Shown here piece by piece: positions 11,053 to 22,889 of a stretch of 64,000 nucleotides of DNA. The translations under genes and the position numbers were made by a program. Each line of letters opens with the position of its first letter. Within the stretch, counting starts at the first letter, position 1. The notes under the pieces are model-generated. The model saw nothing but the letters and a program-made list of their open reading frames with translations, did no database searches and had not been told where the DNA came from. Source of the stretch: Tupaia tana (lineage: Eukaryota > Chordata > Mammalia > Scandentia > Tupaiidae); assembly GCA_026018925.1 (NCBI GenBank), contig JAKSZU010000005.1:24988779-25052778 (forward strand), given 5' to 3'.

Positions 11053-11640
11053 CTATGGAAAATAAAGCAGAAAACAAAATTTCAGATATCTACCATGTCT
11101 TTAGAAAATGATCAAACTTTATAACATCCAATAGACAAACAGTTAATAGTGTCAGTAGTCCAGCAAATACCCTGTTTTGCATATTGCTACTAATTAGTTT
11201 TTTATTGGCAAAGCAATTTTCTTAACATCTTAAAACCACTTGCCCACACAATTTGATGCAGCACTCACGAGGGCTCCAAGTTACATGGAATGGCAACAGT
11301 TTGTTGAGAAATTCGTCTTTTTGAAACAGATCTCTTATGATAAGACTAAACGCACAATGCTCAGGAAAAATGGGCTCCTTGAAGCAGTCAATTCCTTTGG
11401 ATATGAGTGTAGATTAAAACCCATTTGTTTTATCATCAATGCAATGTAAGAACAGATTGACAATAGGAGAACAAAATGAGACAAGTGTTAAAGACCATTT
11501 AAGGGTGCTTGTCAGAGATAAGAGAGAACTTCTATTAAGAATGATGACTACGTATAGCCCAGAAGGGGAATCAAACACGGGAACTTAGGAGTTAAGTTTT
11601 TAACTGTGAAACACAGGCTATCCTTCACCTTCTAAATAAT
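11053..11640. other. Start of intron 6, nothing recognised
   Basis: AT-rich intronic sequence with an unrelated 69-codon open frame at 11240-11449 that matches no family I know. Confidence 0.35.
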
Positions 11641-11644
11641 CTTG

Positions 11645-11965
11645 ATCATGCCCTTAAATGCAATTTCTCTCTGAGGTTTGCGCTGTATGCCTTCCTCATT
11701 CAAAGCAGTCTTCTTCTACAGGCTCAGCTCAAATGTTACAGCCTCTGACAAAATAACTGCTCTCTTCAATCCTCCATCAGCACTTTAAGGGTTCACTTTA
11801 TGGATGTCAAGTTTATTATATGGCAAAAAATTTAGATGATTATGGGTTTTTCTCTTCTTCTAGGCTCTGAACTCACAGCAGGTAGAAACTATTTCTTTCG
11901 TTTTTATTTCTCCACTCTAGCAACATGCCTGGTGCACAGACACTTGCAAATGCTGCAGATTTGAA
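11645..11965 (+). repeat. L2 LINE 3' fragment
   Basis: Sense L2-like blocks: GCTCAGCTCAAATGTTACAG near 11720, GGCTCTGAACTCACAGCAGG near 11865, and AGCAACATGCCTGGTGCACA near 11920. Confidence 0.65.
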
Positions 11966-12038
11966 TTGTGTATGTGCTCCTTGATCAAAATGCCTTTCAG
12001 AATTAAAGAATAAAATGGGGTTTTTTTTGGGGGGGGGG

Positions 12039-12239
12039 GGGACCAGAAGGTGACATAGTGGTTAAGGTGCTGTACTCCTACATGGCTGTCTCTGGCTCTA
12101 GTCAAGTTCCTATGTGCCCAAAAATCCCAAGAGGAGAATAGAGGAGAAGGGAATGTGGTGCAACCATGAGAGTGATTTCTCACTCTCTCTCTCTGTGTCT
12201 CCAGCAAGTGTACATTTCCCAGCAAAATCTCTCAAAAAA
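12039..12239 (+). repeat. Diverged tRNA-SINE, hairpin body shortened
   Basis: Head ACCAGAAGGTGACATAGTGGTTAAGG; degraded B box; GAGGAGAATAGAGGAGAAGG body block; C/G hairpin lost (reads CATGAGAGTGATTTCTC). Preceded by a T8G13 run. Confidence 0.8.
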
Positions 12240-12270
12240 GTAAATGAATAATGATAATACAATTTTTTTT

Positions 12271-12509
12271 AAGGAAAGATTTTTGCTATAGGGTGTGTGT
12301 GCTTGCCAGAGAGACAAAGAAAACAACAGATCACCACCCCCAGGACAGATGGCCATGCTGCAATACCTTCTCCTCTGCTCTCCTCTCAGGATCTTGGGCA
12401 TGTACGCACACGTGCCCGGCAAGAGTTCTAAGCTACCAGGTCCAGGACTCGAACCACAGTCAACTACATGGGAGTCCAGCGACTTAACCATTACACCATC
12501 TGCTGGCCC
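12271..12509 (-). repeat. tRNA-SINE, long form
   Basis: Reverse copy ending at CTGCTGGCCC. Duplicated target AATACAATTTTTT near 12258 and 12521. Placed 31 bp after an oppositely oriented copy. Confidence 0.85.
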
Positions 12510-12786
12510 AATAATACAATAATACAATTTTTTAAAGAGGGTGAATAAAGTGTTTATTTAAGTTACAATAACATGTCCAAAGTGTACATCATACTTTTGA
12601 AAGCTCTTAACTAGGCACAAGGGTATGAACAGTCATGGTCCCAGCCACTGTAGGCAAACCCACATTCAACAACAAAGCAGATAGGGACAATGGGCTGGGC
12701 GGGCACTGTCTTCAGCATATCTAAAAAATGAAATGTACTAGGTCATTGTCTCCAAGAAATAAAAGAATCATTTTATAGAGTTTCAC
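12510..12786. other. Unassigned intronic stretch
   Basis: No repeat or conserved feature identified. Confidence 0.35.
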
Positions 12787-12912
12787 AAAGGGTATTCAAA
12801 ATGTTCAAGGAAAATGCCTATTACAAAAAAGTTATGCATGGATTTCAAATCTCTGTCTCAAAATAAGCTCAAACTGTAGCTCCATTTTCTACAGGTTTTC
12901 TGAAGTCCTCTT
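12787..12912 (+). mobile_element. MITE, family 2
   Basis: The start GGGTATTCAAAATGTTCAAGG and the end (CATTTTCTACAGGTTTTCTG) form imperfect inverted repeats. The interior ATGCATGGATTTCAAA and AAAATAAGCTC matches the element at 5305-5432 in reverse. Confidence 0.6.
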
Positions 12913-14211
12913 GTACTAAATCTATATTCTTCATATCTTAAACTTGGTGGGCGACTTCCCTAAAATATTTGCTATTCAACTAACCTGGTCTTTGAAAAAC
13001 ATTAGCCACAGGAAAAATAAAACATCCAGTCGTTCCCAGAAAGCAATACATCTAGCAATATAAATTAAGAGTTTTTTTATGGCCTTTGTCTCAGTAATCC
13101 TATTTCTATAAATATGTCATCCAAAATACAGTACCTATGAGAAAAACCTACTTCTAGAGTTGCTTTATATTTGGAAAAATCCTATTGAGCAACAGAAAAT
13201 ATTGAAATGAATTGCAATACAAATAACAGAATATTATACTACTTAAAACAATGCTGATCAAAGTTTCTAAGTAGGATAGAAAAATAGTTATAATAAGTAA
13301 TTAAGTCAAGACATAAAATTATACATACAATAGTCCAGCTATTAAACATCAGATCTTTGATTAAACCCACATAGGGTTGCTAAAACAAAATCTTTACAAA
13401 ACAACAAAGTAGCCTTTGAAAATTCTCAGTGGAATGTAGATTTGGAAGAATTTTCTCAGTACAAATCAGTTATCAGTAGCATAGACGGCAGTTAAGACTG
13501 GGAAGAGAAAATGAACGTGGTCTGAGGGTTAAGAAGAATCTGTTTTAGAGAAATTAAGTAGGGGTCCAAATGGAGAAAAGAGAAAAAATCTAAATTACAG
13601 TACGTAAGATGCTTGATTAGACAATGCATGGAAAATACAATCCTACTTGGTGGACTTCCTCCCAGGGAACTACCGGCTACGACAAAGAAACCAAATGCAC
13701 ACGAGGATACAAGTGAGCCTGTTAAACAAAATTATTCACAGAGCCACTGTTTAAAGATGAAAAACCATCTTATAAAATCCAAGTTCCAGGGGAAAAAAAA
13801 AAAACCACTTCTTGGACATAAATATAAATATACACAGAGTATAGATTTTGCAACAGAAGAAAGAAAAAAGAAGTTAATTTCCTGCTCAAGCAATGCACTG
13901 AAAATATATACAGGTCTCTGGCTTTCCCTCCATTCAAACTTGTGTGGAGACAGGTCACATTAGAAAGTTCTTGATTGCTATCACTATTTTTAAAAATTTT
14001 TTTGTCCCAAAATGTCATGTTTTCTACAAAAGAAAAATGTAGAGCAAAATAAGATAATGTTTTTTTTTCCTTTTATTTATACTTAAAGTTTGAATGAAAC
14101 ATTTTGATTTTTTTTAGAATCTTCTATAACTAATAAATCAATTTTCTATTCAAATTTACTATTTTTAGTGGAATTTATCTACCACACAATTATTTAAACT
14201 CTGAATGAATC
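12913..14211. other. Intron 6 stretch, partly L1-like
   Basis: Around 13040-13350 phrases such as GTCTCAGTAATCCTATTTCTA and AATAACAGAATATTATAC suggest an old LINE 3' region. 13360-14211 is unassigned. Confidence 0.35.
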
Positions 14212-14450
14212 TGGGGCCAGCACCATGACACAGCAGTAATGGACCACTCAAGAGAAGCTGGATCCTGCATGACAACTGTGCCCAGTCAGCCAGGAATATG
14301 CAGGGTGTACATGCAAGTGCCCAAGATCCAAGAGGCTAGAAGACAGAAGAAAGGGGATCATGAAGTGGCCAGAACCCATGGAAAGTATTCCTCTCTCTCC
14401 CCCCACTGTGCGATATACACATGCAAGTTTTTATCATGAATACAGAAAAA
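14212..14450 (+). repeat. Old tRNA-SINE, degraded
   Basis: GGGGCCAGCACCATGACACAGCAG head; no usable B box; GTGCCCAAGATCCAAGAGG body block identifies the family. Confidence 0.6.
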
Positions 14451-14554
14451 AATTGGGGGATGAATTTAAATTATACCTTTTTATTCCTTTTAGCTTTAAA
14501 TGGTAGGTTGCATTCATCTTATACTCCACTTTGATAGGTGTTTACATATCTTTT

Positions 14555-14804
14555 TATTTTTTTTCTAGAGGTTTTTGCTATAGGGCATGTGCACTTGCAA
14601 GAAAGACAGAGAGACAGAAAGAGAGAAATCACCCCCAGGGGAAATGGCCACGCCGCAATCCCTTCTCCTCCATTCTCCTCTCGGGATCATGGGCATGCAC
14701 ACACACGTGCCCGGCGTGAGTTTCAGTCACCAGGTCTGGGACTTGAACCATGATCGACTACATGGAAGTCCAGCAACATAGCCATTACGCTAACTGCTGG
14801 TCCC
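14555..14804 (-). repeat. Young long tRNA-SINE
   Basis: Reverse copy with a weak hairpin (CACCCCCAGGGGAAATGG). Duplication ACATATCTTT near 14544 and 14806. Confidence 0.9.
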
Positions 14805-14978
14805 AACATATCTTTATAATATCTAATTATATTTAATTATCTTCTTTCAAATATCAAATTATAATTTAAAACTATAAAATAGTAAAAGAACAGAAAAAGA
14901 CACACCATGTAAACATGAATCCTAAGTAAACTGGCAATGGTAATTACGGACAAAGTAGATTTTAAGACAAGGAATATT

Positions 14979-15295
14979 AGGACCAGCAGATGGCATAATG
15001 GTTACATTGCTAGACTCCCACGCATGGCTTATTATGGTTCGTGTCCTGGATCTGGCAGTTTGACACTCACGCCAGGAACGTGTGTGTGCCCAAAATCTTG
15101 GGAGAAGAATGGAGGGGAAGGGATTGCAATGTGGCCATCACCACCCCACCCCCGGGGGGGGGGGGGTGGTGATTTCTCACTTTCTGTCTGTCTCTTTGGC
15201 GAGCTCATGTGCCCTATAGCAAAAATAAAAAATTTAGAAGATATAAAATAAATAAATAAATAAACCTCTCTTAAAAATAACAACAACAATAATAA
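14979..15295 (+). repeat. Young long tRNA-SINE with long C/G tract and AT-rich tail
   Basis: Target-site duplication TAAGACAAGGAATATT exact at 14963-14978 and 15296-15311. The C/G hairpin has grown (CCCCACCCCC then G13) at about 15141-15170. Tail includes (AAAT)n. Confidence 0.93.
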
Positions 15296-15692
15296 TAAGA
15301 CAAGGAATATTGCCAGATATAAAGACAGATACTTTATAATAATAAAAGTCAACTTATAGGACATAAAAATCTTAAAAGTATGCATACTCCTAACATCAAA
15401 GCCTCAAAATTTGATAAAATCAAGTAACTATATTTATTGTTAATATTTAACAATTACTATAAGTAAGAATTTGTTCATGTATAATCAGAGTAAGAATCCT
15501 TAACAGACTTCTCTCATAACAAAAACCCAGTGATGACAGGGGAGATATAGGCAATCACAGATTTCATTGACATTTATGGAATACTTCATCCCAAACTGCG
15601 GAATACACATTCTTCTCAAAGTACTATTAGGACATTCGCCAATGTCCTGGACAATAAAAGAAATCACAATCAATTTCAAAAGACTAAAACCA

Positions 15693-15950
15693 GGGAACCA
15701 GCAGTTAGCATAATGGCTATGTCGCTGGACTCCCACGTAGTTGACCACGGTTCGTGTCCTGGACCCGGTGGCTTAAAACTCACGCCGGGCGCGTGTGCGT
15801 GCGTGCCCAAGATCCCGAGAGGAGAATGGAGGAGAAGGGATTGCGGCATGGCCATCCCCTCTGGGGGGTGATTTCTCACTTTCTGTCTCTATGTCTCTCT
15901 CTGTCTGGCGAGCACACGCACCCTATAGCGCCCTCTCTAAAAAAAAAAAA
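15693..15950 (+). repeat. Young long tRNA-SINE
   Basis: Complete copy inside L1. Duplication AAAAGACTAAAACCA / AAAAGACGAAAACCA (15678-15692 and 15951-15965). Confidence 0.92.
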
Positions 15951-16139
15951 AAAAGACGAAAACCATAGGGTATGTCTTCTGATAAAAACAACCGACCAAA
16001 TACAATCTGGAAAATCCCCTCAACATACGGAAATTCAGCAACATTCTGCTAAACAGCCCATGGGATGAACAAAATCACGAGGGAAATCAGAAGCTATTTT
16101 GAAATGCAAGATAATGAAAATAGCACCTCTTCTCTATTT

Positions 16140-16915
16140 TAGGTTCTGTTCTCTAAAAGCAAGTCTTGAGACAAAAAGTCACATGTCTGATTTATTAAGG
16201 TAGCGCTTCCTTCCGTGGAGGAAGAGGCAGAAAGGAAAGGAAGCCAGGGAAGGGTTCAATCTCAGGCAAAATCCCAGAGAGGGATGGCTGTGGCCTATTC
16301 CCACAAGAAATGCTGGGTGTGAATTTCACCACCCATTTCTCTGGACCATGGCAAGCTAGCTGGGCTTCTAGACACTCCTCAGCACCTGTCGCTGGTCAAG
16401 GCCTTTTGTGGCTGAAGTGAATTCCCCAAAACTCCCTTCTCCAGTCGCCCAGGCAGCAGGCGCTGACAACTACTGCAGAAGTGAAAGCACTCCAGGGGAC
16501 TGGGGAGGGGAAGAACTGACCAACAGCTCTGCTCTGGGACCACTTAGGGGCAATCAACAGATGCTTCCCTGGGAGGCATGCAGGCCTGGGACTCCAGGTG
16601 GAATCTGATCTTCAAGAACAACCAGAAACCATTTTATAAAATTTCCCATTTTATAAACTCTGTGAGACAAGCAAAGAGATCTACAGGCTGAACCTGGCCC
16701 AGAGGACACTTAATTTGCAAGCTCTGCCACTGGTGAATTTAACATCCCAGACTCACTCACGTACATAAGAAATCATTAACATCCTCCTAGAAGAGTCCTA
16801 ATTACACAGAAAAGCTTAATAATTCCAAGAACTGAAAACCATGATCTTTTATACTGTGCCACCAAGACTTAACTGGAACATAATGAGGGGTGAGAGAAAA
16901 GAATCCTGTGACTAT
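16140..16915. other. GC-richer unassigned stretch, possibly LTR-like
   Basis: 16141-16620 is richer in G+C than its surroundings and holds a minus-strand AATAAA (16191-16196), which could suit an old LTR in reverse. No diagnostic ends found; 16621-16915 has nothing recognised. Confidence 0.3.
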
Positions 16916-17194
16916 GGGGACCAGCAGTTGGCGTAATGGCTATGTTGCTGGACTCCCACGTAGTCAACCGCGGTTCGAGTCCCGGACCCGATGGCTTAAA
17001 ACTCACGCCGGGCACATGTGCGTGCGTGCCCAAGATCCCGAGAGGAGAATGGGGGAGAAGGGATTTCGGTGTGGCCATCCCCCCTGGGGGGTGATTTCTT
17101 GCTTTCTGTCTCTCTGTCTCTCTCTCTGTGTCTGGCAAGCGCACATGCCCTGTAGCAAAAATCTCTCTCAAAAAAAAAAAAAAAAAAAAAAAAA
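16916..17194 (+). repeat. Young long tRNA-SINE with long A tail
   Basis: Perfect duplication AAGAATCCTGTGACTAT (ends at 16915 and 17212) and an A run of about 27 bases, both signs of a recent insertion. Confidence 0.95.
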
Positions 17195-17212
17195 AAAGAA
17201 TCCTGTGACTAT

Positions 17213-18400
17213 CTGAGAAAGCCACTCAGAAGACTGAGTGAGATGTAAGCAGGACACGGTGGACAGCGGCACCTGGTCTCCAGCATGTGCTGTAAGTGAG
17301 CAACAGGCCACATGGATAAGGTCCGTGGAGGACGCACAGTATCGAGCAGCAGCTACAGATGCAGGCACCTGGTCAGGCAGCATCTCAAGCAACCAGATTT
17401 GGGAGGACTCTAATATGTGGGCTATAGTGCTGTTGGGGGTGTTGACACGGCAAATCCCTACTGCTGAAAAGATTCTGACCTGACACCACACAGGCCACTA
17501 TGACCATGACCTGGCTTGCCAGGGAAGGGACAAGAATCTAGTTATGAAAATAGAGTCAAAGGTAAGGCCTGATCTAAGAACAGGCAGCATCTCAATCACT
17601 AATTTAGGAGTCACTGGGAAAAGGACATGTGGCCATGACTACATGATGCTGAGGCACCTGGGCACTGCAGGAGTCATCTTCAATCCTGAAAAGGACAGGA
17701 CTAGTCTCAGAAGTAAACTCAGGCACAGAAAGAAGAAAGGGAGAGTGAAGGGAATTGGGAGTAAGTGGGCAAAGGCAGCAGGCTCAGCAACCAGCCCACA
17801 GTTACTAACCATCAGATCCCAGAGACAGAAGAGCGACAGAAGCAGCCTCTGAAAAACCTTCATTCCGCCCCCATTCCCAGAGGACGGGAAAGCAACACCT
17901 GAGACAAAGCCATCAATCCTTTCTCGTTACGATTCCCCAGAGCTTCACTCTGCTTTTACTTCTATGCTGTACTCTCCCACAGGATACAAATACATGTATC
18001 CTGTATTTTTCCCAAACTGATCAGCTTTCCTGAACTCTGCAGGATATAGTTCAATAGGCATTCTACATAAAAGGAGTCTATGCAAATAAATTCTGAAAAA
18101 GGCCAGATTTAATAAGTTAAATTTCCTCTATTCTGTGAGTTTTCAAAGCATAAACATCTAAGAGGAAATATTATTACATCATAAATTCATGTGATCATGG
18201 AATACTTATTTTGCAATACATTAACATTTCCAGAAATATTCTTTAGTGTTCCCAGAATGAACATTTTTTAAAAAGAAAAAAAAAATTAACACAAACACAG
18301 GTATAGAAAAGTCAAACTTTGAACACGTTTTAATGTAGCACAAAAAGAAATGAAATGTACAGTCTTAACTAAGTGTAGAGCAGTGTTAACTATGTGAACA
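17213..18400. other. Unassigned stretch with weak internal repetition
   Basis: CAGGCAGCATCTCAA occurs twice (about 17376 and 17582) and CACCTGG recurs several times across 17268-17662. The family is unknown to me. 17900-18400 shows nothing clear. Confidence 0.3.
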
Positions 18401-19084
18401 CTATTGCACACATATCTCTAGAACGTTTTCATCTCACAGAACTTACTCTTTACCGATCTGAACAACTGCAGTCCCTCTCCCTGCCCTCTAGTCCCCTACG
18501 ACCAGCAGGGGCTGTACTATGGTGAACAGAAGTGCCAAGAGCAGACATCTTTGCTTTGTTTCTCATCTTAGTGGAAAAGCTTGCAGTTTTTCACCACTGA
18601 GTATGATGTCAATAAGATGTTTCAAAGAGATGTGTCTACTACTAAGAGTTTGACTATTTTAGAGGGCATATATTAATGGAAGAAAAAAAAACAACAGTAT
18701 TTATCTTTCTGTGGTTGTGGCTGACTTATTCCACATAACAAAATGTACTCAAGGTTGTGGCAAATGATATTTTTCTCCGTAAGACCAAATGATATCCCAT
18801 TACATGTACTTACTAATTTTCTTTGTGCACGCATCTGTCCATTGACCTTTAGACTTTCACCTTTCACTATTGTGAATAATGCAGCAATGAACATGGACAC
18901 ATAAATATCTCTTCAAGATCATGTTTTCAGTTCTTTTGGATAGGTACTCAGAAGCAGATGGCTCATATGGTAATTCTAATTTTTTGAGGAACCTCCATAC
19001 TGTTTTCCTCAGCAGTTGCACCATTTTACATTCTTATTAATAGTACACAAGGGTTCCAGTATCTTCACATCCTCACCAACTTTT

Positions 19085-19376
19085 TTTCTTTCTTTCTTTT
19101 TTTTTGGGGGGGGGGGGGATGGGAGAGGCTTTTGCTATAGGGTGTGTGTGCTCGCCAGAAAGACAGAGAGAGACAGAGAGATAGAAAGTGAGAAATCGCC
19201 GCCCAAGGTGGATGGCCACACCGCAATCCCTTCTCCTCCATTCTCCTCTAGGGATCTTGGGCACGCGGATCTTGGGCACACACATATATGTGCCCAGCGT
19301 AAGTTTAAGCCACTGGGTCCAGGACTTGACTACATGGAAGTCCAGCAACATAGCCATTACGCCAACTGCTGGTCCC
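19085..19376 (-). repeat. Young long tRNA-SINE inside L1
   Basis: Reverse copy with a T/G-rich 5' edge (about 19081-19119) and a short local duplication of CGGATCTTGGGCAC (GATCTTGGGCAC twice near 19251-19280). The tRNA B box is partly deleted. Confidence 0.88.
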
Positions 19377-20611
19377 TCAACCTTTTCTTTTTCTGACATT
19401 GGCCATTATAACATATGGGAGCTGGAATCACATGTAGTTTTGATTTGCAGTTTCCTAATAATGAATGATGCTGAGCTTCTTTTCATATCCTTGTTGACCA
19501 TTTGTATATCTTCTGTAAAGAAATGTCTATTCAAGTCCTTTGCTCATTGTTAAATTGGGTGATTATTTTTTGTCAATGAATTATAGGAGTTATTTATATA
19601 CAGTCTGGATATTAATCTCTTACCAGATAATGGTTTGCAAATGTTTTCTCCCATTTCAAAGGCTGATTCTCACGGTTTCCTTTGCTTTGCAGAACGTTTT
19701 AAGTTTCATGTATTTTGTTTTTGTTGCCCTAGCTTTTAGTTGTATCCAAGAAGTCACTGCCACATCAAATGTCATAAAGCTTTTTCCTATGTTTTCTTCC
19801 AAGAATCTTAGTTTCAGATCTTACATTTATGTTTTTAATCCATTTTGAGTTAATTTTCTAAATAGTGTTAGATAAAGGTCCAACTTCATTCTTTTGCATG
19901 TGAATGTATAGCTTTCCTAACACTGTTTGTGGAAGAGATGAATTATTTCCCCATTGTGTCTTCTTGCACCCTTGTCAAACACCAGTTGACTTTGAATGGG
20001 TAGGTCTGTTTCTGAGCTCCCTATTTTGTTCCACTGGTCTATATTCCTCTGGGCCAGTAACATACTGTTTTAATTACGATAGTGTAGAAAAATATTTTAA
20101 AATCAGGAAGTGTGATGCTTCCAACTTTGTTCTCCCTCAGGGTTATTTTATCTATTCAAGGTCTTTTATAGTTCCATATGAATTTTAGAATAGTTTTTCT
20201 ATGTCTACAAAAAATGTCATTGGGATTTTTATAGAGATTGCACTGGTTCTGTTGACTCCTTTGGACTTACGGACATTTTAACAATATTTTAAGTATTCCA
20301 ATGAACACGAGATGCCTATTGTACCTTTCACTTCTTTCAGCATGTATTATACCTTTCACTTCTTTTATACTTTTTAGTGTGCAAATGTATCACCATATTG
20401 GTTAAGTCTATTCCTTCCTATAAGTATTTTATTTATTACTTTTTAATGCTGTTATAAATGAGATTTTTTTCTTTCTTATTTTCCTCTTAGGATTATTCAT
20501 TGTTAGTGCACAAAAATGCAACTAATTTTTGTGTGTTGATTCTGTATCCTGCAACTTTGCTGAACACATTTATTAGTTCTAACAGTGTTTTTCTGTGTGT
20601 GTATGGAATCT

Positions 20612-20719
20612 ATATAGCTTTCTAAATATTAATCATACCATCTGTGAAAAGAGGTCATTTTACTTATATAGCTTTCTAAATATTAATCATACCATCTGTG
20701 AAAAGAGGTCATTTTACTT
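20612..20719. repeat. Perfect 54-bp tandem duplication
   Basis: Units 20612-20665 and 20666-20719 are identical base for base, within the L1 relic. Confidence 0.95.
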
Positions 20720-21063
20720 CTTCCTTTTCAAATTGGATGCCTTTTCAATTTCATTTTCTTGCTTCATTACTTTGGCTAGCATTTCCAATACTGTGTCAAA
20801 CAGAAGTGGCAAGGGTACATAGCCTTACTCAGAGGAAAAGCTTGCAGTTCTCACCATCTCATCTTAGAGGAAAAGCTTGTTCTTCACTATTAGCTATAAT
20901 GTTAATTGTGTGGGTCTTTCCTATATGGCCTTTATATTATATGGAGGTAATTTCCTTCTATTTCTAGTTTGTTGTTTTTATTATAACATGGTACTGAATT
21001 TCATGAAATGCTTTCTCTGCATCCATGAAGATGTGCCTTTTGTCCTTCATCCAGACTGAAACC

Positions 21064-21320
21064 TTTTAAGTCGAATTCATTTTTGCTTCTTTAGGACAAA
21101 TTACATACACACACACCCCTAACACAAGCTTATTTTGTCATTCTAAGCCTAGCAACTATGAACTTTTAGAACCGAAAAGAACCTCAACCATAGAGTAACA
21201 CAAGCAAGGCCCAAAGAAATTAAGTGACCTGCCCAGTATTACACTGTAAGTTTATCAGAAGGATTGATACAGGATGCTAGTGAGAAATATATAATTTCTG
21301 TATAGTTGTTATCATACCAG
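21064..21320 (-). repeat. Possible MIR fragment
   Basis: CAAAGAAATTAAGTGACCTGCCC at 21212-21234 (in parts) resembles the reverse MIR core. Weak. Confidence 0.35.
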
Positions 21321-22080
21321 GAACTTCCTAAATTTATCCTAAAGAAATACCCTAAAATGTCTGAAAATATGTGTGGAGCGATATAAATAAACATAGAAAA
21401 GTATTCATCAAAGCACTGTTTTTCAGGTCCAGCTGCAGTGGTGTGCTGTGAAGACATTGTAGTTCAGGCTTCCCAGCCTGAGAATGGTTCCAGGTTAGAG
21501 TTAAGGGCTGCACACAGTGGCATGTGCCTGTAATTCCAGAGACTTGAGGAGGTTAAGGCAGGAGGGACATGAGTTCAAGGCTGGCTTGGGCAACAAAGCA
21601 AGACCTGATTTGAAAAATGGACCACACATAGTAACATGTGTGCTCCTATAGTCTCAGCTGGGAGGCTGAGACAGGAAGATCACAACATGGCAAAAACCCT
21701 TTTAAAAAGAAAACAATGAAAAAGAACTGTTTATAACACTGGAAAAGAAATCTGCACTGTTAAATTTAGAGAACTGGTCGATTATATGGAATGTCTGTAC
21801 AAAAATTACTATGCAGTAGCTCTGAAGAATGACTTAAAAGTATATTTCCATTGATATTGACAAAATTTGTTAAGTGAAAAAGTTACAAAACCATAAAGTC
21901 CGATATCATTTTAAGAATTGTGTGTGTTCTACATATGCTATATATGTATATATGCTGAAATATATACAAAAATATAAAGTGTTTTAGTAGTTATTCTTAA
22001 TTGATTTACACTCATCTATGTTTTCTAATTTATTCACAAAGAATCTAAGCTCATAATTTAATAAAATATTAAATAATGTA
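21320..22080 (+). repeat. Old LINE (L1M/HAL1-like) 3' region, split
   Basis: TATAAATAAACATAGAAAAG and GGAATGTCTGTACAAAAATT style L1 3' sequence flanks the 7SL-derived element. Diverged. Confidence 0.4.
21430..21712 (+). repeat. 7SL-derived (Alu-like) SINE
   Basis: 21510-21620 follows the Alu left arm: GTGGCATGTGCCTGTAATTC, GGAGGTTAAGGCAGGAGG, GGCTTGGGCAACA, CAAGACCTGATTT. 21621-21690 is a second partial arm (GTGTGCTCCTATAGTCTCAG, CTGGGAGGCTGAGACAGGA). Possible duplication AGCACTGTTT / AGAACTGTTT near 21413 and 21724. 21430-21509 before it looks like part of another SINE. Confidence 0.75.
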
Positions 22081-22889
22081 TTAAAAATCTCGAGGCTGTC
22101 TTCTAGACAAACAGCTGGACTTTAAAGACAATTCTCAATTACTCATGTATGACCACTTGGATAACTGTCATTCTGTTTGTGGGCAGCTTTTGTTCACAGA
22201 TGCACTTTCCTCCATGTAGTCAATAATGCTTGCAAATTGTATTCCTCTTAGCTACATTTAGTTTGACTCTATTTTCCTTAACCAGCAGTCTTGGATACTT
22301 TGCAGGACATTTTCAAGATGAATCTAATACATGAGTTCCCCATGCTTCTGATCGAACTCATCTTAGGTGTGCCCGTCATCTGCACTAAAGGAAGAGAACA
22401 GTGACCTCTGCTTTGATTATCTGTATCCATTACCAAAACTACCTCCCTTCCTAGCAGATAAGTCTGTGTCTAAAACAAAAACAAAAATACAATCATTTAA
22501 AAATCTGAGTTCTTCCCCATCCCTTTATAAACAATTCAGTCCTACCAGTACATGGGGCCAGATGAACCTGTGTAGGAAGGGGAAGAGAGGAGCCCAGGCA
22601 AAATGAGGGTGTCTGTATGAGAAAAAGGAGGAAGAAGGGAGGGAGAGAGAGAAAGAGCGTAAGTGTGTGTGTGTGTGTGTGTGTGTACGTGCATGTGCAA
22701 ACATGCGCATGTGAACAAACACGCATGCACATGTGCACACATGTATGTGACAGGGCCCAGTAGGGAGACGAAGAGTGTTTACCAGCGGGAGTACTGATCA
22801 AATAAGTAAATGAGAGTATGAATCACAGAAGCCAAAATACACTGTCAGAGAAGAGAATTACAATTAAATTGTAACTGTAATCACAAGCA
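22080..22889. other. Intron 6 stretch with (GT)n microsatellite
   Basis: A (GT)n run lies at about 22663-22686, followed by alternating purine-pyrimidine sequence with GCATG/CACATG motifs to 22745. Rest unassigned. Confidence 0.6.

Larger units (their letters stand above)
14900..16130 (+). repeat. L1 ORF2 fragment (sense), split by two SINEs
   Basis: Recognisable L1 ORF2 endonuclease-to-RT linker, e.g. CACATTCTTCTCAAAGTACT near 15608 and AATCACAATCAATTTCAAA near 15662. The SINEs at 14979-15295 and 15693-15950 interrupt it. Frames are broken. Confidence 0.65.
18400..21060 (-). repeat. L1 3' half, antisense to + strand, with SINE insertion
   Basis: Reverse-strand L1: 3' region at 18680-19080 (GAATAATGCAGCAATGAACATGG, GAGGAACCTCCATACTG in pieces) and ORF2 at 19380-21060 (CCACTGGTCTATATTC, AAAATCAGGAAGTGTGATGC). 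Multiple stops and a 54-bp internal tandem duplication show it is dead. Split by the SINE at 19085-19376. It runs sense to USP12. Confidence 0.85.
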
